This document shows positions 1 through 14,700 of a stretch of DNA of 64,000 bases, piece by piece (the stretch's first letter is position 1; the number at the start of each line of letters is the position of its first letter). The stretch is from Macropodus opercularis (lineage: Eukaryota; Chordata; Actinopteri; Anabantiformes; Osphronemidae): assembly GCA_030770545.1 (NCBI GenBank), contig CM061100.1, positions 9,948,501 to 10,012,500 of the forward strand, read 5' to 3'. Made by a program: the position numbers and the translations under genes. The notes below the pieces were generated by a model, which was not told the origin of the DNA, ran no database searches, and saw nothing but the letters and a program-made list of their open reading frames with translations.

Positions 1-1066
1 AATTAATCTGCATTTCCAAAGGAGATCGTTTCTCACTTACTCACTGACTTATTAAGCTCTTCATTATGTACAGGCGGGCTGGCCCTTTAAGATGCACTTC
101 ATCTTAATTCTGCTGTACCTTGCTTCCATAGAAACAAAGAAAGACCTCACCGGTGGCATTGTTGAGTTCAATCAGTAAGAAGCCATGTATTATATCAGTT
201 TAAGTTGTTCTCAGTCATATAAATATCTACAGCTAACAAATATAACAATATAACAGCCTGTACTTGAAGTGGTGGTGACAGTAAAAGTGTCTTAGCATTT
301 TTCCTGTTGTATTGTTGTGTTTTGCAAGGATTGCACATTTCAAACAAGACTGCAGTACTGCTGGCCTGTAAGAGATGTCTCAATCCAGACTCTCTCTGGG
401 GACCCAGCTACTGTGAGTCCAAACACTGGCCAAATGGGAAGCTCCCAAAAGACGGATGTACCCTCAGAACACAACAACATGGTTAAATGCAGGAAGAGGA
501 AGGAGCTTGGCGAAAAAAGGGAAAAAGCAGGTGGAGTGCCAGTACATTACAGACTATGGGGTAAAATAATTGCTTTTTTGCAGCACATATGAAATTTATA
601 AGCCAAGAATGGTTCATTAAAGTACAGATGAGAATTTAGATGCTCGGTGTGAAAGTAAGCTTCAGAGAAAGGAATATGGGAAGTAGAAAGCATGTAGCTG
701 GATGTGTTTAGAGTAAACAAACACACACATGCAGAAGCACACATGTGGCGGTGGGCGGATGAAAGGAGTCTCGCACAATCACGGCTCCTGTGTCAAATGG
801 GCCGCGCTTTACATCTCTAAACACCGAGATGTTGGTCTTGGACGGACAAAAATATATGCTGTATTGGTGTGTAGTGAGAGCTTGAGCTCGCTGGTTATTT
901 GTGCAGGCTTCACATCAAACAGTCAGCAGACGCATACACACACACACAGGCCGCATAGATACACACGTAAAGCATGCTCATAACAAGTCTAATGATGTAT
1001 GTCACAGTTAGGGAAGTGTGAGCCCTGCTGCTGCTGGCACATTTTGAGTTGTACATATAATGATGA

Positions 1067-1126
1067 TGTGTGTGTGTATGTGTATACTGTACGTGTGTGT
1101 CTGTGTGTGTGTGTGTGCGTGTGCGC
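1067..1126. repeat. Interrupted (GT)n microsatellite
   Basis: GT repeats broken by TATG, ATACTGTAC, TC and GC units over about 60 bp. Confidence 0.9.
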
Positions 1127-3866
1127 CCATGTACTGAGCATATTCTCTTTCCGTCATTGCCTTCACTCTCTCATCCTGTTTCTCTTTCAACCTCACTCTT
1201 TTTCGGGTTTTTTTTTCCCATTTGTCCTTTCAGCGTCTTCATCTTGTATTACATAATGCACCTGTTTGTGTCATCAGCCTAAATTTGCTTTGTTGGCTTT
1301 TAAGTGATTGGGAGGGCAAACGGCGCAGAATCCTCTGCTGATAGCTGATAACTTTAAAGTTTTGAGTCATTTCACCAATTGCAAAACTGTGTTTGTAGCA
1401 GTTTTTCAAGAGAAGTTGAAAAGGTTTACACTGGTTCAGAGGTTGAAATTGCAGATAAAGTAGTATGTAATGCGTGTAATACTATGTAAATGGGTTGCAT
1501 GTCTGTGGAGTTTTTTGTTTTCTAAACACAAAAGAAAACCACCTTAAAACATGAAATGATTAAGATGCGAGCTCACTTTACTGAACTGTTGTTTTAGTTC
1601 TCCACGCAAGCACCATGAAATGAGCTGCCACAATGGCACGACTAATGCGAATCGTTTTCCACTTCTGTACAGCCTGGTGGGGTCAGGTGATATTTGCTAC
1701 CTAACCTCCATGTCTCCCCAGCACAAGCTGTTCATTCTACAGCCGCTCAACAATTAGGAGGAATATTAACTCATTTCCGTGTTCGACTCCAGGCATTCAG
1801 CACTTGGTCTGTACGTGTGTGAGAAAGTGACACTGCAGTAACAGTGATGGGTGGAAAAAAAATATTGTGTCAGCGTTGGTGGGGGGGGGGCGAGTTATTG
1901 TTTGCTAATCATGGAGAAAGATGAAATCATCAAAGCAATAGCACAGTCTCCTGAATCTGCCTGAATGTTCATGCTCATGTGCTTTCCTCATTTCTGTTAC
2001 CCCAACCTTCCGCTTCCGTCTTAGTTTCTTCTCTGCTGTTTGTTCTCCAGCCTCTGTCTACACTTTTTCTCCGAGTCTCCTTTCTGTCCATTGTCCCAAT
2101 TTCTTATCAATGTCTTATCGTCTGATCCCAGCTGAGCAGCAATTTACTTTTCATTAGTAATATTTGAATCAATAAATTGTAGCTGCAGATATAATAATAA
2201 AAAAATATATATTGAAAATCTGCACTGTGAGACAGAAACGCCTGACTCAGCATTACCGCCGCCTTAGTTGCTTATGCCCCAACAGATGTCACGATGGCAG
2301 CACATGTTTAATATGTATGGTCAGACATATTTCTGTCTGCTCATTTGTAAATTACACCAGAGCAATTCAGCATTTAAGATCATCACAGATGTGATTTTCC
2401 TGCCCCAGGCTGTTAACGTACATGCTCTGTAGGTCTTTGGGGCTTTTTTTCTTACAGAGAACGTTTATCTTACTTCCTCCGTCCTTGTGTTCCCTCTTCT
2501 GTCTCACGTCCTCAATCAATTTGCGTGTTTATATATTTTTTTTAAGCTGGAGCACTAAATTGAAAAGCTCTGTCTTGCCTTTGCAGTCCTGGAATATTAT
2601 CTTTCTAAAGCTTATTAAGAAATAATTAACCTAATTCACTATTGCTTTAGGCAGAGTTTCCCAGTGGCATTTTATAGTCTTGACTTACAATGAAAAGAGA
2701 GATAGTTGACAGTGTGAAAATGCTTTGGGGAAATGAAGGCAAAATTAATAATAACATAGCGCTGCTGTACCGAGTATGCAGCTCATTACAGAATCATTAC
2801 CACAGAACCATTCAAGACCTTTTGTTAGTCATTTTTTATCAGCAACATTACGGCAAAGAGAAATACTTGTGCAAAAGCATATCACAATAAACATGTTCTG
2901 TTTGACAAGGGACATCATTTATTAGTTTATTGTTTTGTGTTTATGTGTCAGGTGGAGCTAAACATGCTGTTGTTATTGTGTTACTAAGTTGCAAAATGCA
3001 AACTTATAATCCAAAACTTTGCAGGGTGACAGACGATTATCTGTTGTGCTGCTATTTGTCGTAATGCTTTAATTTATGTGGGTGTAACGGACACATTTCC
3101 TTCACTTGGTATTACTGTATGTACAGTGGAATACATGCACCAATTACATCATAATCTAGGTTAAACTGTCAATTGTCTCTGTTCCTACATAAGACATTGA
3201 ATTGCAGCATTTCCGGGAAATGTCTTCTATATCTATCGCGAAATTATTTCCTGGCAGCAGGTACCCATTAAATAAAGTGACAGAGAGTGTGTGTGTTTTC
3301 ACTCTTCAAGTAGAATTGAATGGAATAACATGGAACTTGCACAGATTCCAGCAGGCCTCATTATACACCTTAATGAGGCCCAGGTATATAGGGAGTGATG
3401 CAAACATTTGCATTCAGTCCAAGATTACACATTAAACATAAATATGTTAAATTGCTTATCAGAGGACTGCAAAAGAAAAACAAAAAAGTCCTGCTTTTGG
3501 TTTGCAGTGAAAATCTCTTTTTCATGGGGATGTAATTTATAGTATGCTGTAGCTTTGAGAAATTAATAAAACGTAAACATCAATGGCGTGACAGGCACGA
3601 AGAGGATGTTTTATCTCGTCACAAAGCCTCTCGAGGTTAAATTGGGGGGGGATATTGAAAACACAAGAGGCCGTGTGATCAAACTGGATTCGATGACTAA
3701 AGGTGAAGTGCCGCGCCAGTTATCTAACAGGACGAAATGTGCTTCCGCTGTTCCTCCAACCAGTCTTTCATTTCCTTCTGTCCATCTTTGCTCTCTGTTG
3801 ATAATGATCTTGGCAGGCCACAATGAATAATGTACACTTACCGTAATGGTCGGAAGCGGTTTGGAG

Positions 3867-3867
<1 letters not shown>

Positions 3868-3910
<43 letters not shown>
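3868..3910. repeat. (CA)n microsatellite, 43 bp
   Basis: Uninterrupted CA dinucleotide repeat, among the longest in the window; likely polymorphic. Confidence 0.95.
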
Positions 3911-3913
<3 letters not shown>

Positions 3914-5934
3914 AAGGCCATGCTTGCTTACACACATTCACAAGTACATACAGAGAGGCAAGCTGTGATCTGCTTAGGCACACACACACATATACTGCAT
4001 AGACTTTCCAAATGTCTGTGCAGATGCTCCAACACTTTTGCACCAAAACATGCACCAACTTGTGCACACAGTCACGCAGCAGGGGGTAATTCCCTCATTT
4101 CTTAATGAAGCGCATCAGAGAGTAGGGAATGTAAATTATTAAAGCATTCAGCAATTAGACGCATAACACTCGGGAGACGCTCACTCACCCTCTCACAGTT
4201 ATAGTGCGCTTACTGTACCGGACAAAAGCACTGGTGAACACGTACAGTATTATGTGAGCTGCATGAACATATTTTCAAACGAAGCATCCTGGTATATACA
4301 AGTACAAGCCATTCAAAAACAAGTGGCAAACGCGAATCAGTGTGTCTGAGAGTTTGACATTAAAGCTAATTACAGGTGGGTGTGCTGTTCATTTGATGCT
4401 AAATGAGGGGCGCTGACTTAATATTTGACTTTGAAATGTGATATGGCTTTGAAGATAAATACATCTAAGGTTTCCCATTCCTAAATGTTATCTGTGCATA
4501 CACCCTAAACCTCAGTGAGTAGCTCTTTAATGTATCTGAAATTGTACAAGCCAATTATATTTGCATGTCAAATTGTGGTTTGCTGGGAAGATATTGCATC
4601 TGTACCCAAGACCGAAAATCAGCAGGGAAAAACCTGAGCGTTAAATTGAACCCAGCCAAGTGCAGAAAATTCCTGCTCTGCCTCACCGTCTAGATCCTGT
4701 GACCTCCAGGTTAATGACGAGCTAACATCAAACACCTCTAGCATCAAATAGCCTTTTAGAAAAGGTATTAGAGCTTATTAGATCTGACCGGTAGTGTCAT
4801 TACAGAATTCAATCTCAGTGTTTCAAGGCTCAGGACACATTTCCTGGGAGACAATGTCTGTTGTCCATTGCATTGCAGTCCAAAAAAAAAATTTAAATTA
4901 TTCATTTGAGGTTACTACATGACAACAGTGTTTCATATCTTCAGATTTCCTTTGGATATAACAAAACTGGGCAGTCGCCTGTTGTAAAATTCAGAAAGCG
5001 GAAAAAAGCGATGTCAAGGGCGATGTGTACTGCGTTTGAAACGTGAGAATCCATCTTTCATACAACATTAATTACCCTTCTGTCCATAGAGGTGGAAGGT
5101 ATTACAGGCTATTGAAAGTGAATTCAGATGCAAAGTTGAGCTATTAAATCAGGATTAATGGTCTCACGGGTAAATGGAACATAATTTATTCAATTACGTA
5201 GTTGTGTCACAGGCTGGAGGCAGTGGGGTACTGTGATGAAGGATGAATGTATTGCTAGGTGTAATGCTTTACCATAGAAGATGTGCGTTGTCGTATATTT
5301 CTAGCTTTACGCGAGAGAGTGATTTCAATAAATGTCTCAAAACTTTGCTGTGGCCCTTTGCCCCTGAACATTAACGCTTAAAGTACCTGTTGTTAAAATT
5401 CCTAATACGTAATAATAATCAACATTTCCAGATGCTAGAAAAAAGTTTTTTTGAGAGATGTTTTCCAGCAGCTACTATCCGTCGGAGTATCGATGCATCG
5501 AGCTGTCTTACAATAGCACATCAGCGATTGCATCCTCTCTCTGACTTTCTCAAATCTCCCCGTATTATCTACCTCTCTCTGCCTCTCTCCTAGTGGCTGT
5601 TGCTGACCTTCTAGTACCTCCTAGGTATACAAACTGTCTGAACCGCACTAGTGTAATGCATCAAAGCTTTGTTGTGCAGCCCTTGGACACTTTTGCTCTC
5701 TTTTCTTGTATAGCTGGGTGTCATTGCTCCCCTTCCTCTCATATTTTGCTCTCCTGCAGGAGAACAACCATCCTGCTCCTGACTTCCCTCATGAATAGAA
5801 AATTTACTTTTATATATATATATATTCTCCCACCCTGGCATCCATTTCTCTCTGCACCTGACCTTGCTTTTGTCTTAAATGGAAAATCATTTTCCTCCCC
5901 AGCCTTAATGTTATACCCATTGTAAATCAACCTG

Positions 5935-5990
5935 TGTCCAGTGAGAGCATTTGCTAAATGCACAAAATGCTAATGCAAAATGTAAAGCAG
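5935..5990 (+). repeat. Possible fish SINE/hAT-type repeat tail
   Basis: GAGCATTTGCTAAATGCA followed by A-rich TGCAAAATG-like units resembles the 'GCGTCTGCTAAATG' tails seen in many interspersed fish repeats. It is short and only loosely similar. Confidence 0.25.
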
Positions 5991-8900
5991 GTGAGTGCCA
6001 ACTTAAAGGATTAATTCTTTCTTCACAGTTAATGTTATACACTATGCACCATCAATGCATGTCAATAAGCCAAAGCTACACAGGGACATTTTTTTTTTTT
6101 ATAATTATGTTTACTCTATTGATTTTCTTCAGAAATGGAGGTCAGGCAGATAACAGCTTTCAATGCCACAAGCAAATAGTGCAGTGACTGTCATGGTCAA
6201 ATTAATCTATTTACTTAGTTTTGTTTTGCATGTGTGTTCGTGTACACATGTACAGTATGTGTGTTCTAAGGCACAAGCAATAATAAATGCATAGCAACGT
6301 CTGAATACCCTTAAACCCACATGAAAATTGATCTGTATATAATCTGACTCTGGAATTTCCCCTGACAGTATCAAACCCAGTCATTTACCCTTCACTCAGT
6401 GGTTATGTGACGTGGTCGCACACCGTGAACACACACACTCACATAGGCATTTTAATGCTGGTCTTGCTGATATGTACTATTTAGGTTTTGGTTCACGTTC
6501 AAGGCTAAAGCGTTTCGCCTCGGTTTGGTTGACCGTTTGTAACTTGGATGCGTTTGGATCTCTCACAGCTCATATGCGCCGCTAATGATATGGGTGCTGC
6601 CTTGGGTCTCACCACACAAACACCCTACCCGCAAGGTGGAGACAGGAAACAGAGAATCTCATACAAGTAAAGTAAAATTACAGAAATATAACATTGTATT
6701 ACTTCCAATGTCAGTGAACAGCAACCAAATGTTGAATGAGTTTCAGAAAGAATTATAATAAACAGCTGGGAAGACAGTAGTAGAAGTTTGTTTTCAATTT
6801 TGAAAAGACATTTAGTTTAGTGCAAGACAGAGAAAAGTGAAATATTGGGAAGTTGAATGAAGAACATTGGTTCAGTGGAGCATAAAACCAAATCGTGAAC
6901 CTGTCAATAAACCCATCAGAGTTCATGCGTCCAAAGTTTTCCATTTTAGTTTCAATGAATAACTCCAGGTTGGGGACCAAAATCACTTCTGTGCTTCCTT
7001 GCTGATCACTCTTGCACCATCACAGCGTGACCTTCAGCATTCAGTTTGCAGTTTAGTGCAAAGTGGAACTGAGAGCCTGCACCTCCTCGTTTGAGAACAC
7101 GGTTTCCCTGCCACAAGTGAGTCCACGTTGGGAATGAGTTGCTGCCCAAGGGGAAAAGCTTAAGTTATCTCTAGGTCTTGTTCACGAGTAAAGGTAAAAT
7201 GGAGTGAGACACTGACAAGCATTGGTGCAGCATCAGTGGACATTATTTTGAGATGTTGTTTTGAACAGAAGGCAAAGTCCTCGCTCGACCAGTGCTTGGT
7301 GATGAAGACAAGTGGTGGAAATTAGTTTACTTTTGTAGGGATGCTGGACCTTAGATAATGGGTCAAGTATGGAGTTTGGAGCTCGTAGCAGCTTCTTTGA
7401 CTAGAAAGTTAAGGTGCATCTTTCAAGGTTTTCCAGGCATGTCCAGCTGGAGATCGGATGTGTAATTTTTCTTGGCTATACCATGAGAAACCGCCATTAG
7501 GAGGAGAATGATCCTGTGTCACATTGTCATACATTTTGTTGCAGAAGTACCCTGGAATATCATTTTGAAGCAGCATCACCCTGTTGAATGAGTTACAATT
7601 GGGTTATTAGTATACATCATCAGAGCTGCTGGTACTGCATCGCAAACATGCCAGTACAAGATCAGAGAGAGTCAAATAGAGAAGTCCTGTATGTGTGTGT
7701 AATCATAATCAGGAACTGAACCTTGCATCTTTCTTCCTGTCTTTGCGGTTTCCTTCTTTTTAGATTCATTTTCACTCCTCGCTACATCGGCCTCTTTTCA
7801 TGTTACGCATTTTGTTTCCTCGCTCTCCCTCGCTCTCTCTCTAAAGTGATTTAGTACCACATGATTAATGATGGCCATTAGTAGCTACATTATCAGTGGG
7901 CTTTGGAGTTCACCAGGTTCTGCCCATGTACTGTAGAATCCGGCCATCCACGTGTACAGCGTACCTGTCCGTTCGAGAGTTTCTTCACGTGTTGAGCCTT
8001 CATCTAGATCAGACGGGCACACAAACGCACATAAAATGCATGTTTTCCTACTGGGTAATTTGCGCATAAACACACAGCGTCACAGCGAGCATGCCTGGGA
8101 GTTTATTAAAAACGTAATTACGGTTCAGACACCTTGAAATGGGACCACAGAATTTTGTTTACTGTCATCAAAACAAGACAATGAGGAATGCAGAAAGCCT
8201 TTGCATTCTTAAAATAACCTGAACTCAAATACGCTTCAACTAACAGAATTATTAACTTGTTTCATTTGAATAGCAGAGAAGCAAACAACAACAATGGCAG
8301 CTGTGTTAAACGGTGTTTAATGGTGAGGGAGAATCATTTGTTTAGGTTGACAATAATCAGATTTCTCTTACGTGTTTTTGCTTTCCCTTCCCTTGAACTC
8401 GGACAGACACTGAAACAAAGTGAACCCTTCGACATGAGTCATTTAATATACGCCATTTTCTTTCCAGTTATTCACAAGATAAATAAGTGGTCTCTTATGG
8501 AGGCATTTGACCCCACGGATAAATAAGCCAAATATAAACATGCTGAAATATCTCAAGCGAGCCTGAGAACAAGACCAAAAAAAAAACACTCACTAAACTT
8601 CACTCCGATGACAGCGTATTGTACTCTAACAGTTTTTTACCCTCGCAGGCTGTTGTTTCTACATCGTAAAGAGCAGTTTTGTCCTCTGTGTGTGTCTGAT
8701 AAGAGGATTTGAGAGGTTTAAAGCAACAATACTTTGCACATACTATAAGCCCCATATTTACTGTTCCCTTTTTACCTTCATCCCACTTTGCGTTGTTGGT
8801 TAGAATTTATTTATTTATAGTTTTCTTCAGGGATCACACAGAAAGAGTTTGCTGGGTTTAAATGAGGCGAATGCGACAAGACAAACTGCGCAAATGGAGA

Positions 8901-11731
8901 CAAGAATATAAAGAAGCAGTTGTTCTAATGCAGCCTTTGCTACTTGAAAGGTGTAGTATATACAAAGAAAAACACTTCACAGTGTGCAACTGCTTCATAA
9001 AATAGTTTTATTGTAACGTGGTGTTTAGGGTTGACTAAGAATTTTCTGAATGGCAAATGTGCTGTTACTTACCTTCCTGGATGTTCTCCTTAACTGACTA
9101 CTAGACATTTTCCTGTCAACGTGAGCATGTCAGCCAAACCAAACCAGCCCCAGGGACACGGTCACGATCAGCAGATAGTGTTTTGATTTATGCCAAGTTT
9201 TTTTTTTTTTTCATTTAATCCTTAAAACCTCCAGTTTACGACATCACACAGCTGGAGGATGCTCTTAGAGATGATGTCAGGAAATCACAGATCCTGATCA
9301 TTCTTCAAAAATGTAACGGTCCATCAGCTCAGCGGCTGCTGTCGCCGTGAACCCAGCGTTTATCGGCTTTGAATGAGTTTTTCCATGAGCAGTACCTCGT
9401 TCCTCTTTCTCTTTTGACAGCACCAGTCACCACAGTCATCGTTTCCCTTTTGCGCTTCTCTCTAATTTCACCTCTGATTCAGTCTGTAATTGAATATTTC
9501 ATCTGTTGTATGACTTCATAACCGTGTTATTAGCAGTGTGGCAACGTTTGCTCTACTCCCACTCCTCCTTAACCTGCTTTATCTTCTTCTTGTTTGGCCA
9601 CTGGTTTTTGTTTTGTTTTCACCAGAGTTCTTTTACACAATCCTGAAGCATAAAGTTTCAGGGTGGACATTTAGTCTTGGATGCCTTGGACGGGGCCTGC
9701 TTTTCAAGGATGGGGCCTTTAGTTTCAAACGGGACATAGTTTAACGCATGCATGTGGCATTTTTGACACTTTACTAAATCTAAAAACACAACCATCACTT
9801 CCCTCACTTAACTCCTCACATAGCCAACTAAAAACAAACTAAAACACGTTTATTATTTATCCCATTCCCGCTCTTCTGGTTGACAGATTGCTCACCCATT
9901 GGTCCTCTTGTCCCTCCTTTTTCTCTCCTCCTGTGTCAATCTATCCCTATCTGGCTACGGACTGTCACCTTACATTTATGTGAGGACTGAAAGAGAGGAG
10001 AGAAAGGTGAAAGGGGAAGCTATGCATGAGGAGAGGACAAAAAAAACACAAGATCACTTTGAGAGCTTGGGGACGGTGTTTAGTTTTAGGATTTGGTGTT
10101 GTGTGATTTGCATGCATATATTTGTATCATTGTGTTTGAATCTACTCCTTCTCGTTTGTTTGTCTGAAATCTGTGTGGGAGTAGGGACATGCCCTCAAAG
10201 CATGATCCACAGCAGGGGGTCATTCATGATTCCATGGCTCAAGCGCTACAGAAAGCTCTGTCAAACGCTCCTACTTTTCTCTCAGCCCTTCTTTGCTTCT
10301 TTCCCATGCTCCCTCTTTTTTCACGTCCTTCCTGCAGTTTTTCGGCTGTTTTACACTCTATAATGCTCACAGCTCTCCCTCTCTCTGTCTCTCGTGTGTG
10401 GATTTACTCCACTTCTGCCCTTATCTCCTTCGGGCCTTGTTTGGTTTTTATCTCCATTTTTTTTAAGGCTCTCGACTCTTCTATTGTGTTCACGCTTCAC
10501 TTTCTGTCTTTTCTTCTCTTTTGGTTACTTTCCAGCTTTGTTTTTGCTGTTGTTTAAAATATTTATTTATTTTATTGTTTATTTATTTTATTTTTTTCCC
10601 CACCATGCAGTAACTCAGTAATGTTACACTTTTAGGACCCTGTCATCTTAGTTGAGTCCAGATGCTAATGATGGCCTGAGTAGAGTAGCTCACTTGAGTG
10701 GAATCACAGTATTATCCTTATCTGTAATTTCCATTGATCGGAAGTGTCAGTGCAGCGAGGCCCAGTTATAACCGAGCCTTCGACTCAATCAGAGAAAATC
10801 AATGTCAGATACATCTTAACAATGGCTTCAACAATGGATGTACTTTTAAACTAAATCCAAGTTGCTGAAAATTATGAGGCCTCAATCCATGTTTACAATG
10901 ATTGCGTTTCCACAGTAAATCAATACCACGCTACTGGGCCCCTATACTGTTAAAATACATGTGACTTATTATACCGCCTGTTCTTCCTGTCACCTCCTTT
11001 GTGCTGGTTAAGTTTAATCAGGGTGCTTACTCTGAAAAAGCTGCGCGTAGTTGCTCGTTTCTTTGAATTTACACACTTTATTCCTTTAATTAAGTGCTGC
11101 ACATGGAGGGTGTCGTAACTGCTTGGATGCAGTAAACGAGAATGGAAAAGCATTCAAGTAGTCTACAAATGGCTTCGGATGACAGATATTGGAAAAAGTC
11201 ACCTCTCCACCTTCTGTATCACAGACACTGTCATTCTCAATTATTGCCTTATTTCCGAAGAAATTGCATTTCTGCTGTCGCAGCAAACATTTATATGGTT
11301 GAAGACTTTATGTGACGTTGAACCATACATTAAACATACATTAAAAATGCCTGCTGAGACAGAAGAGATGAAATCATCACCACAAACACAAAAAATCTAC
11401 TGTACATTGCCAAATAATAAAAGAAGCACATAGAACTAGATCCCGATTGTGAGCTTTGAACAGTGGGTTTTTAGATATTCATCCCGCTCAATAGTTAAGG
11501 AAGGACCTTGAATTACATTTACCTATTATAGATGTAATAAAAGGTCAATGCTATTAGCTACACAGTCACTCCAAGATTTAATGGTCTTTCTCTTGGAGCT
11601 GTGCTCATTCTGGGATTTTTATTATCACAGATAATAAGAAATGTCTATGGTCAGGGATCTATCAGCTCCAAATGTCTGTGTATCACGTTGAAATTTACAG
11701 TTATAGTGCCCATTTAAAAAAAAACTAAACA

Positions 11732-11757
11732 GGTGTGTGTGTGTGTGTGTGTATGTG
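11732..11757. repeat. (GT)n microsatellite
   Basis: About 20 bp of GT repeat followed by ATGTGTG. Related CA runs lie at 11925-11942 and 12046-12067. Confidence 0.85.
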
Positions 11758-14700
11758 TGATTCTGTTCCGTCTGAACTGAATCATGACTTTTACTTGGAA
11801 ATGTGTGAAATGCAAACCATCTGCCCGTTCTCTTCAAACTGTACACACACACTCGCACTGTTAGGACAATAGGACTCGCAGATGATGAACCGGCTCTTTT
11901 CTTCTCTCTACAGTAAACGCATCACACACACACAGACACACACTTTATGGCACGGCGCATATTCCTGTGCATGTCCTGTCAGATCCAAGAAGGCATGTAA
12001 AAGACTAACAAGGCTTCTATTCACTTTGGACTCATGCCAGTCTGCAGCACACACACACGCACACACAGTGAAGTCATACAGGCACACAGACCAGCATTCG
12101 CAGATTACGCAGACAAAATGATCCTTCGCATGAATGAACACACTCACATGCACAAACTTCTACAATTACACAGGAATATTTTCTTGGAAAATTCCCCTAA
12201 CACCGCAGGTGACTGACCCCCTGGCGCTGAATAAACACACACTGCCCTTCTCACACTCGCGCACACACACACACGTTTCCATCAGCCAGATGAAATTACG
12301 CTTCAAAGCGACCGCACAATCAACAGCGGCGCAGTTCTGACCGAGGACTCTCCGCTCTTACTTACGTATGCGTCTGCGGACGGGACAGAAACTGGCATTT
12401 CACAGGTGATGTTGCCGGTATTTGTGTGCCGCGGCATGGAGACAGTTAGTGGTGTCACATTCCATCCATGTCCAGCCAACACTGAAGCCCTTGGAAACAC
12501 ACACACACACATGAGTCAGTGCTTTTATTCATATGTCTTCTTTAAAATTGTGTTTTAGGTCTGGAGTAAGCATAGATGGAACAAGAGATGCAAAGATAAG
12601 ATCCAGTCGTCTTCCTATTGAAGTTATATTTTCTTGTGTAAACATACTGCGGTATTGCCTCAATAAGAAACATTTGAAATGTGATCACAATTTGTTTTCA
12701 GTTAACTTTCAATCTCAAACTTTATCCCCACTTTCCGAGCCTCTTATCAACTGTCAGTTTTAAGCTAGTTTTACCTGTTTTTTTTTTTACAACCGTCCTC
12801 CTTGAATCTATTATCTCTGCATATGTAAGTGCACTTGAACAGAATGAGCAGCTCTTGTTTTGTGTGCGTGTGTGTGTCGCGTTCGTGTAATGGAGAGCAG
12901 ACAGAGCAGCTCTCAACCTGCCAGAAGCACACTAATGTGTTTATAATGAGGAACAAGTGTATTATGACTAATGTCACAATGAATGAATTTCAGAGTGAAT
13001 CATTACTGATGTCGATGCTCTTAATGCACTCATTTCTTTTATGCTCCCGTGCATGACAGTTTGCAAAGGAGTCTTTGTAATGAAGTGGACTAAACATTTG
13101 GTTCTGCCTGAGAACACCTGCGTTTAATCTTTTTGTACATTTTATATTCTTTGCCAAAACAAAGAATCCTACATGAGGACAGAAAGACTAGGTAAGACTA
13201 AGTAGATTCTGATTGGTTAAATGTTTATTTATATCATGTGAATGTATTTAAAACTATTATTAAAACTCAGGCCCATGTCATTTACATTTTACAACAGTAG
13301 TATAGCAACGTAAAAGAGATCATTGCTTCTTTTTTTTTCGATGATGACTAGGCCGTCTGAAGATAAGTGGGAAATAAACAGCCCTTTTCTCTTTGAGCCA
13401 CAGCCTATCATTGCTTCAAACTATGAGAAAAAAATTGGGGAAACCACATCTTTCCTGTGTGAAACCAGACAGGAAGTTGTGATGTTATGACAAGTAGAGT
13501 CTGCAGACCCGTGGCCCCGTGTGGGTCGGGCCGTGGCCTTGTCCCGTCTGCTACTGTGTGAGATCCAACACACTGTACAGTACATGTGTGCATGGGTGTG
13601 TATTCAGCTTTAGTGTTTGTTAATGGAAATAGGTAGCGCTTAGCCGCAGAGGCACTATAACCTTAAACCTCAATGTTTTCCAAGTCCAGCATTCAGTTTT
13701 GGAAGATGCAATGCAGTGCCACATAGTACAACACACACACACCTAAAAAAAAAAGGGTTAGCGTGGCAAAAATCCATCGGTTTTGATTTCATACCATGAT
13801 ATGATATTTGCAGGCGCAAATACAAGTCTAGCAGAAGACTTGAATCTGTAGAAAAATATGCTATTAACAGCGTTTATTTCCTGACCCCACAATAACTGAG
13901 TGAAGCTGTCTGTCTTTTTGATTCTATTTTTTTTTTTGTGCACTTGGGACACTGAATTTTTCCGGGCCTTTGCTGTTTGAAGTGAGGGTTCAGTACACTT
14001 GGCGAAGTGTGACAGGTGTTGTGAAAGGCATGTGCTGTGCAGGGGAGTCGTCTCAGGTCTCCCTCGAAGCAGCGATCTGGCTTCACTTCAGTCAAACGCC
14101 AGCGAGTTCCCCTGAGGTCCACGCCAGATGTGAAACCCTAAACCTGCAATTATTAGAAGTGAAATAATACGAGTCGGTGAAGGTGTTACATCAGTGTATC
14201 ATTAAGTACAGTTGAAGTCTGTGATTAAAGACATGAGACAGAAGCGTTTAATATTCTGCACTGACAAATAATGGATGAGGCCTGTTCTAACCTTTGAGCA
14301 ATTTCCACCAAACGGGACTTTGAAACAGGAAACGGCATTTAAATTCTCATTTCAAACCAACAGTCAATGTTGTTACTTTAATTTAGCCCAAATCACTAAT
14401 TTAACTAAACCAACTAAACCACCTTTTAACTGACCCTGAAATTAACCTCGTAGTCTTAACATTACTAAGTTGTAGCTCTCAGTATGTTTAATACTGTTCT
14501 CACTGGCAGGTACAGCAGCATATGGATCTTTGTAAAAAGTAGACCTTGTTTTGTTTTTTGTATCTCATCTTTCTTTCTCTTTTTTTGAGCATTCTGCCTT
14601 CCTAGTGTCTAGCAGCAGTGGAGACAGCCCTGGCTTAATCTTATAACTAATCTGTTAATCCTATTAATTAGCACAAAGCCATTATTCTACCCAGTTATAA

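Noticed and set aside
129..175. CCATAG...CAG|TAAG bounded segment looking like a small exon
   Set aside because: The donor is poor (CAG|TAAG lacks GT), and none of the three frames resembles CNTFR Ig-domain sequence.
1776..1796. GTTCGACTCC resembling a tRNA T-loop/B box
   Set aside because: No A box, acceptor stem or anticodon arm can be formed upstream.
9899..10363. 154-codon plus-strand open frame with hydrophobic stretches
   Set aside because: Starts at TTG, not ATG; the Leu/Phe/Ser content comes from CT-rich DNA. No recognisable protein.
14203..14216. TACAGTTGAAGTC, similar to the first bases of the salmonid-type Tc1 terminal repeat
   Set aside because: The match ends after about 13 nt and no opposite terminal repeat or transposase remnant is present.
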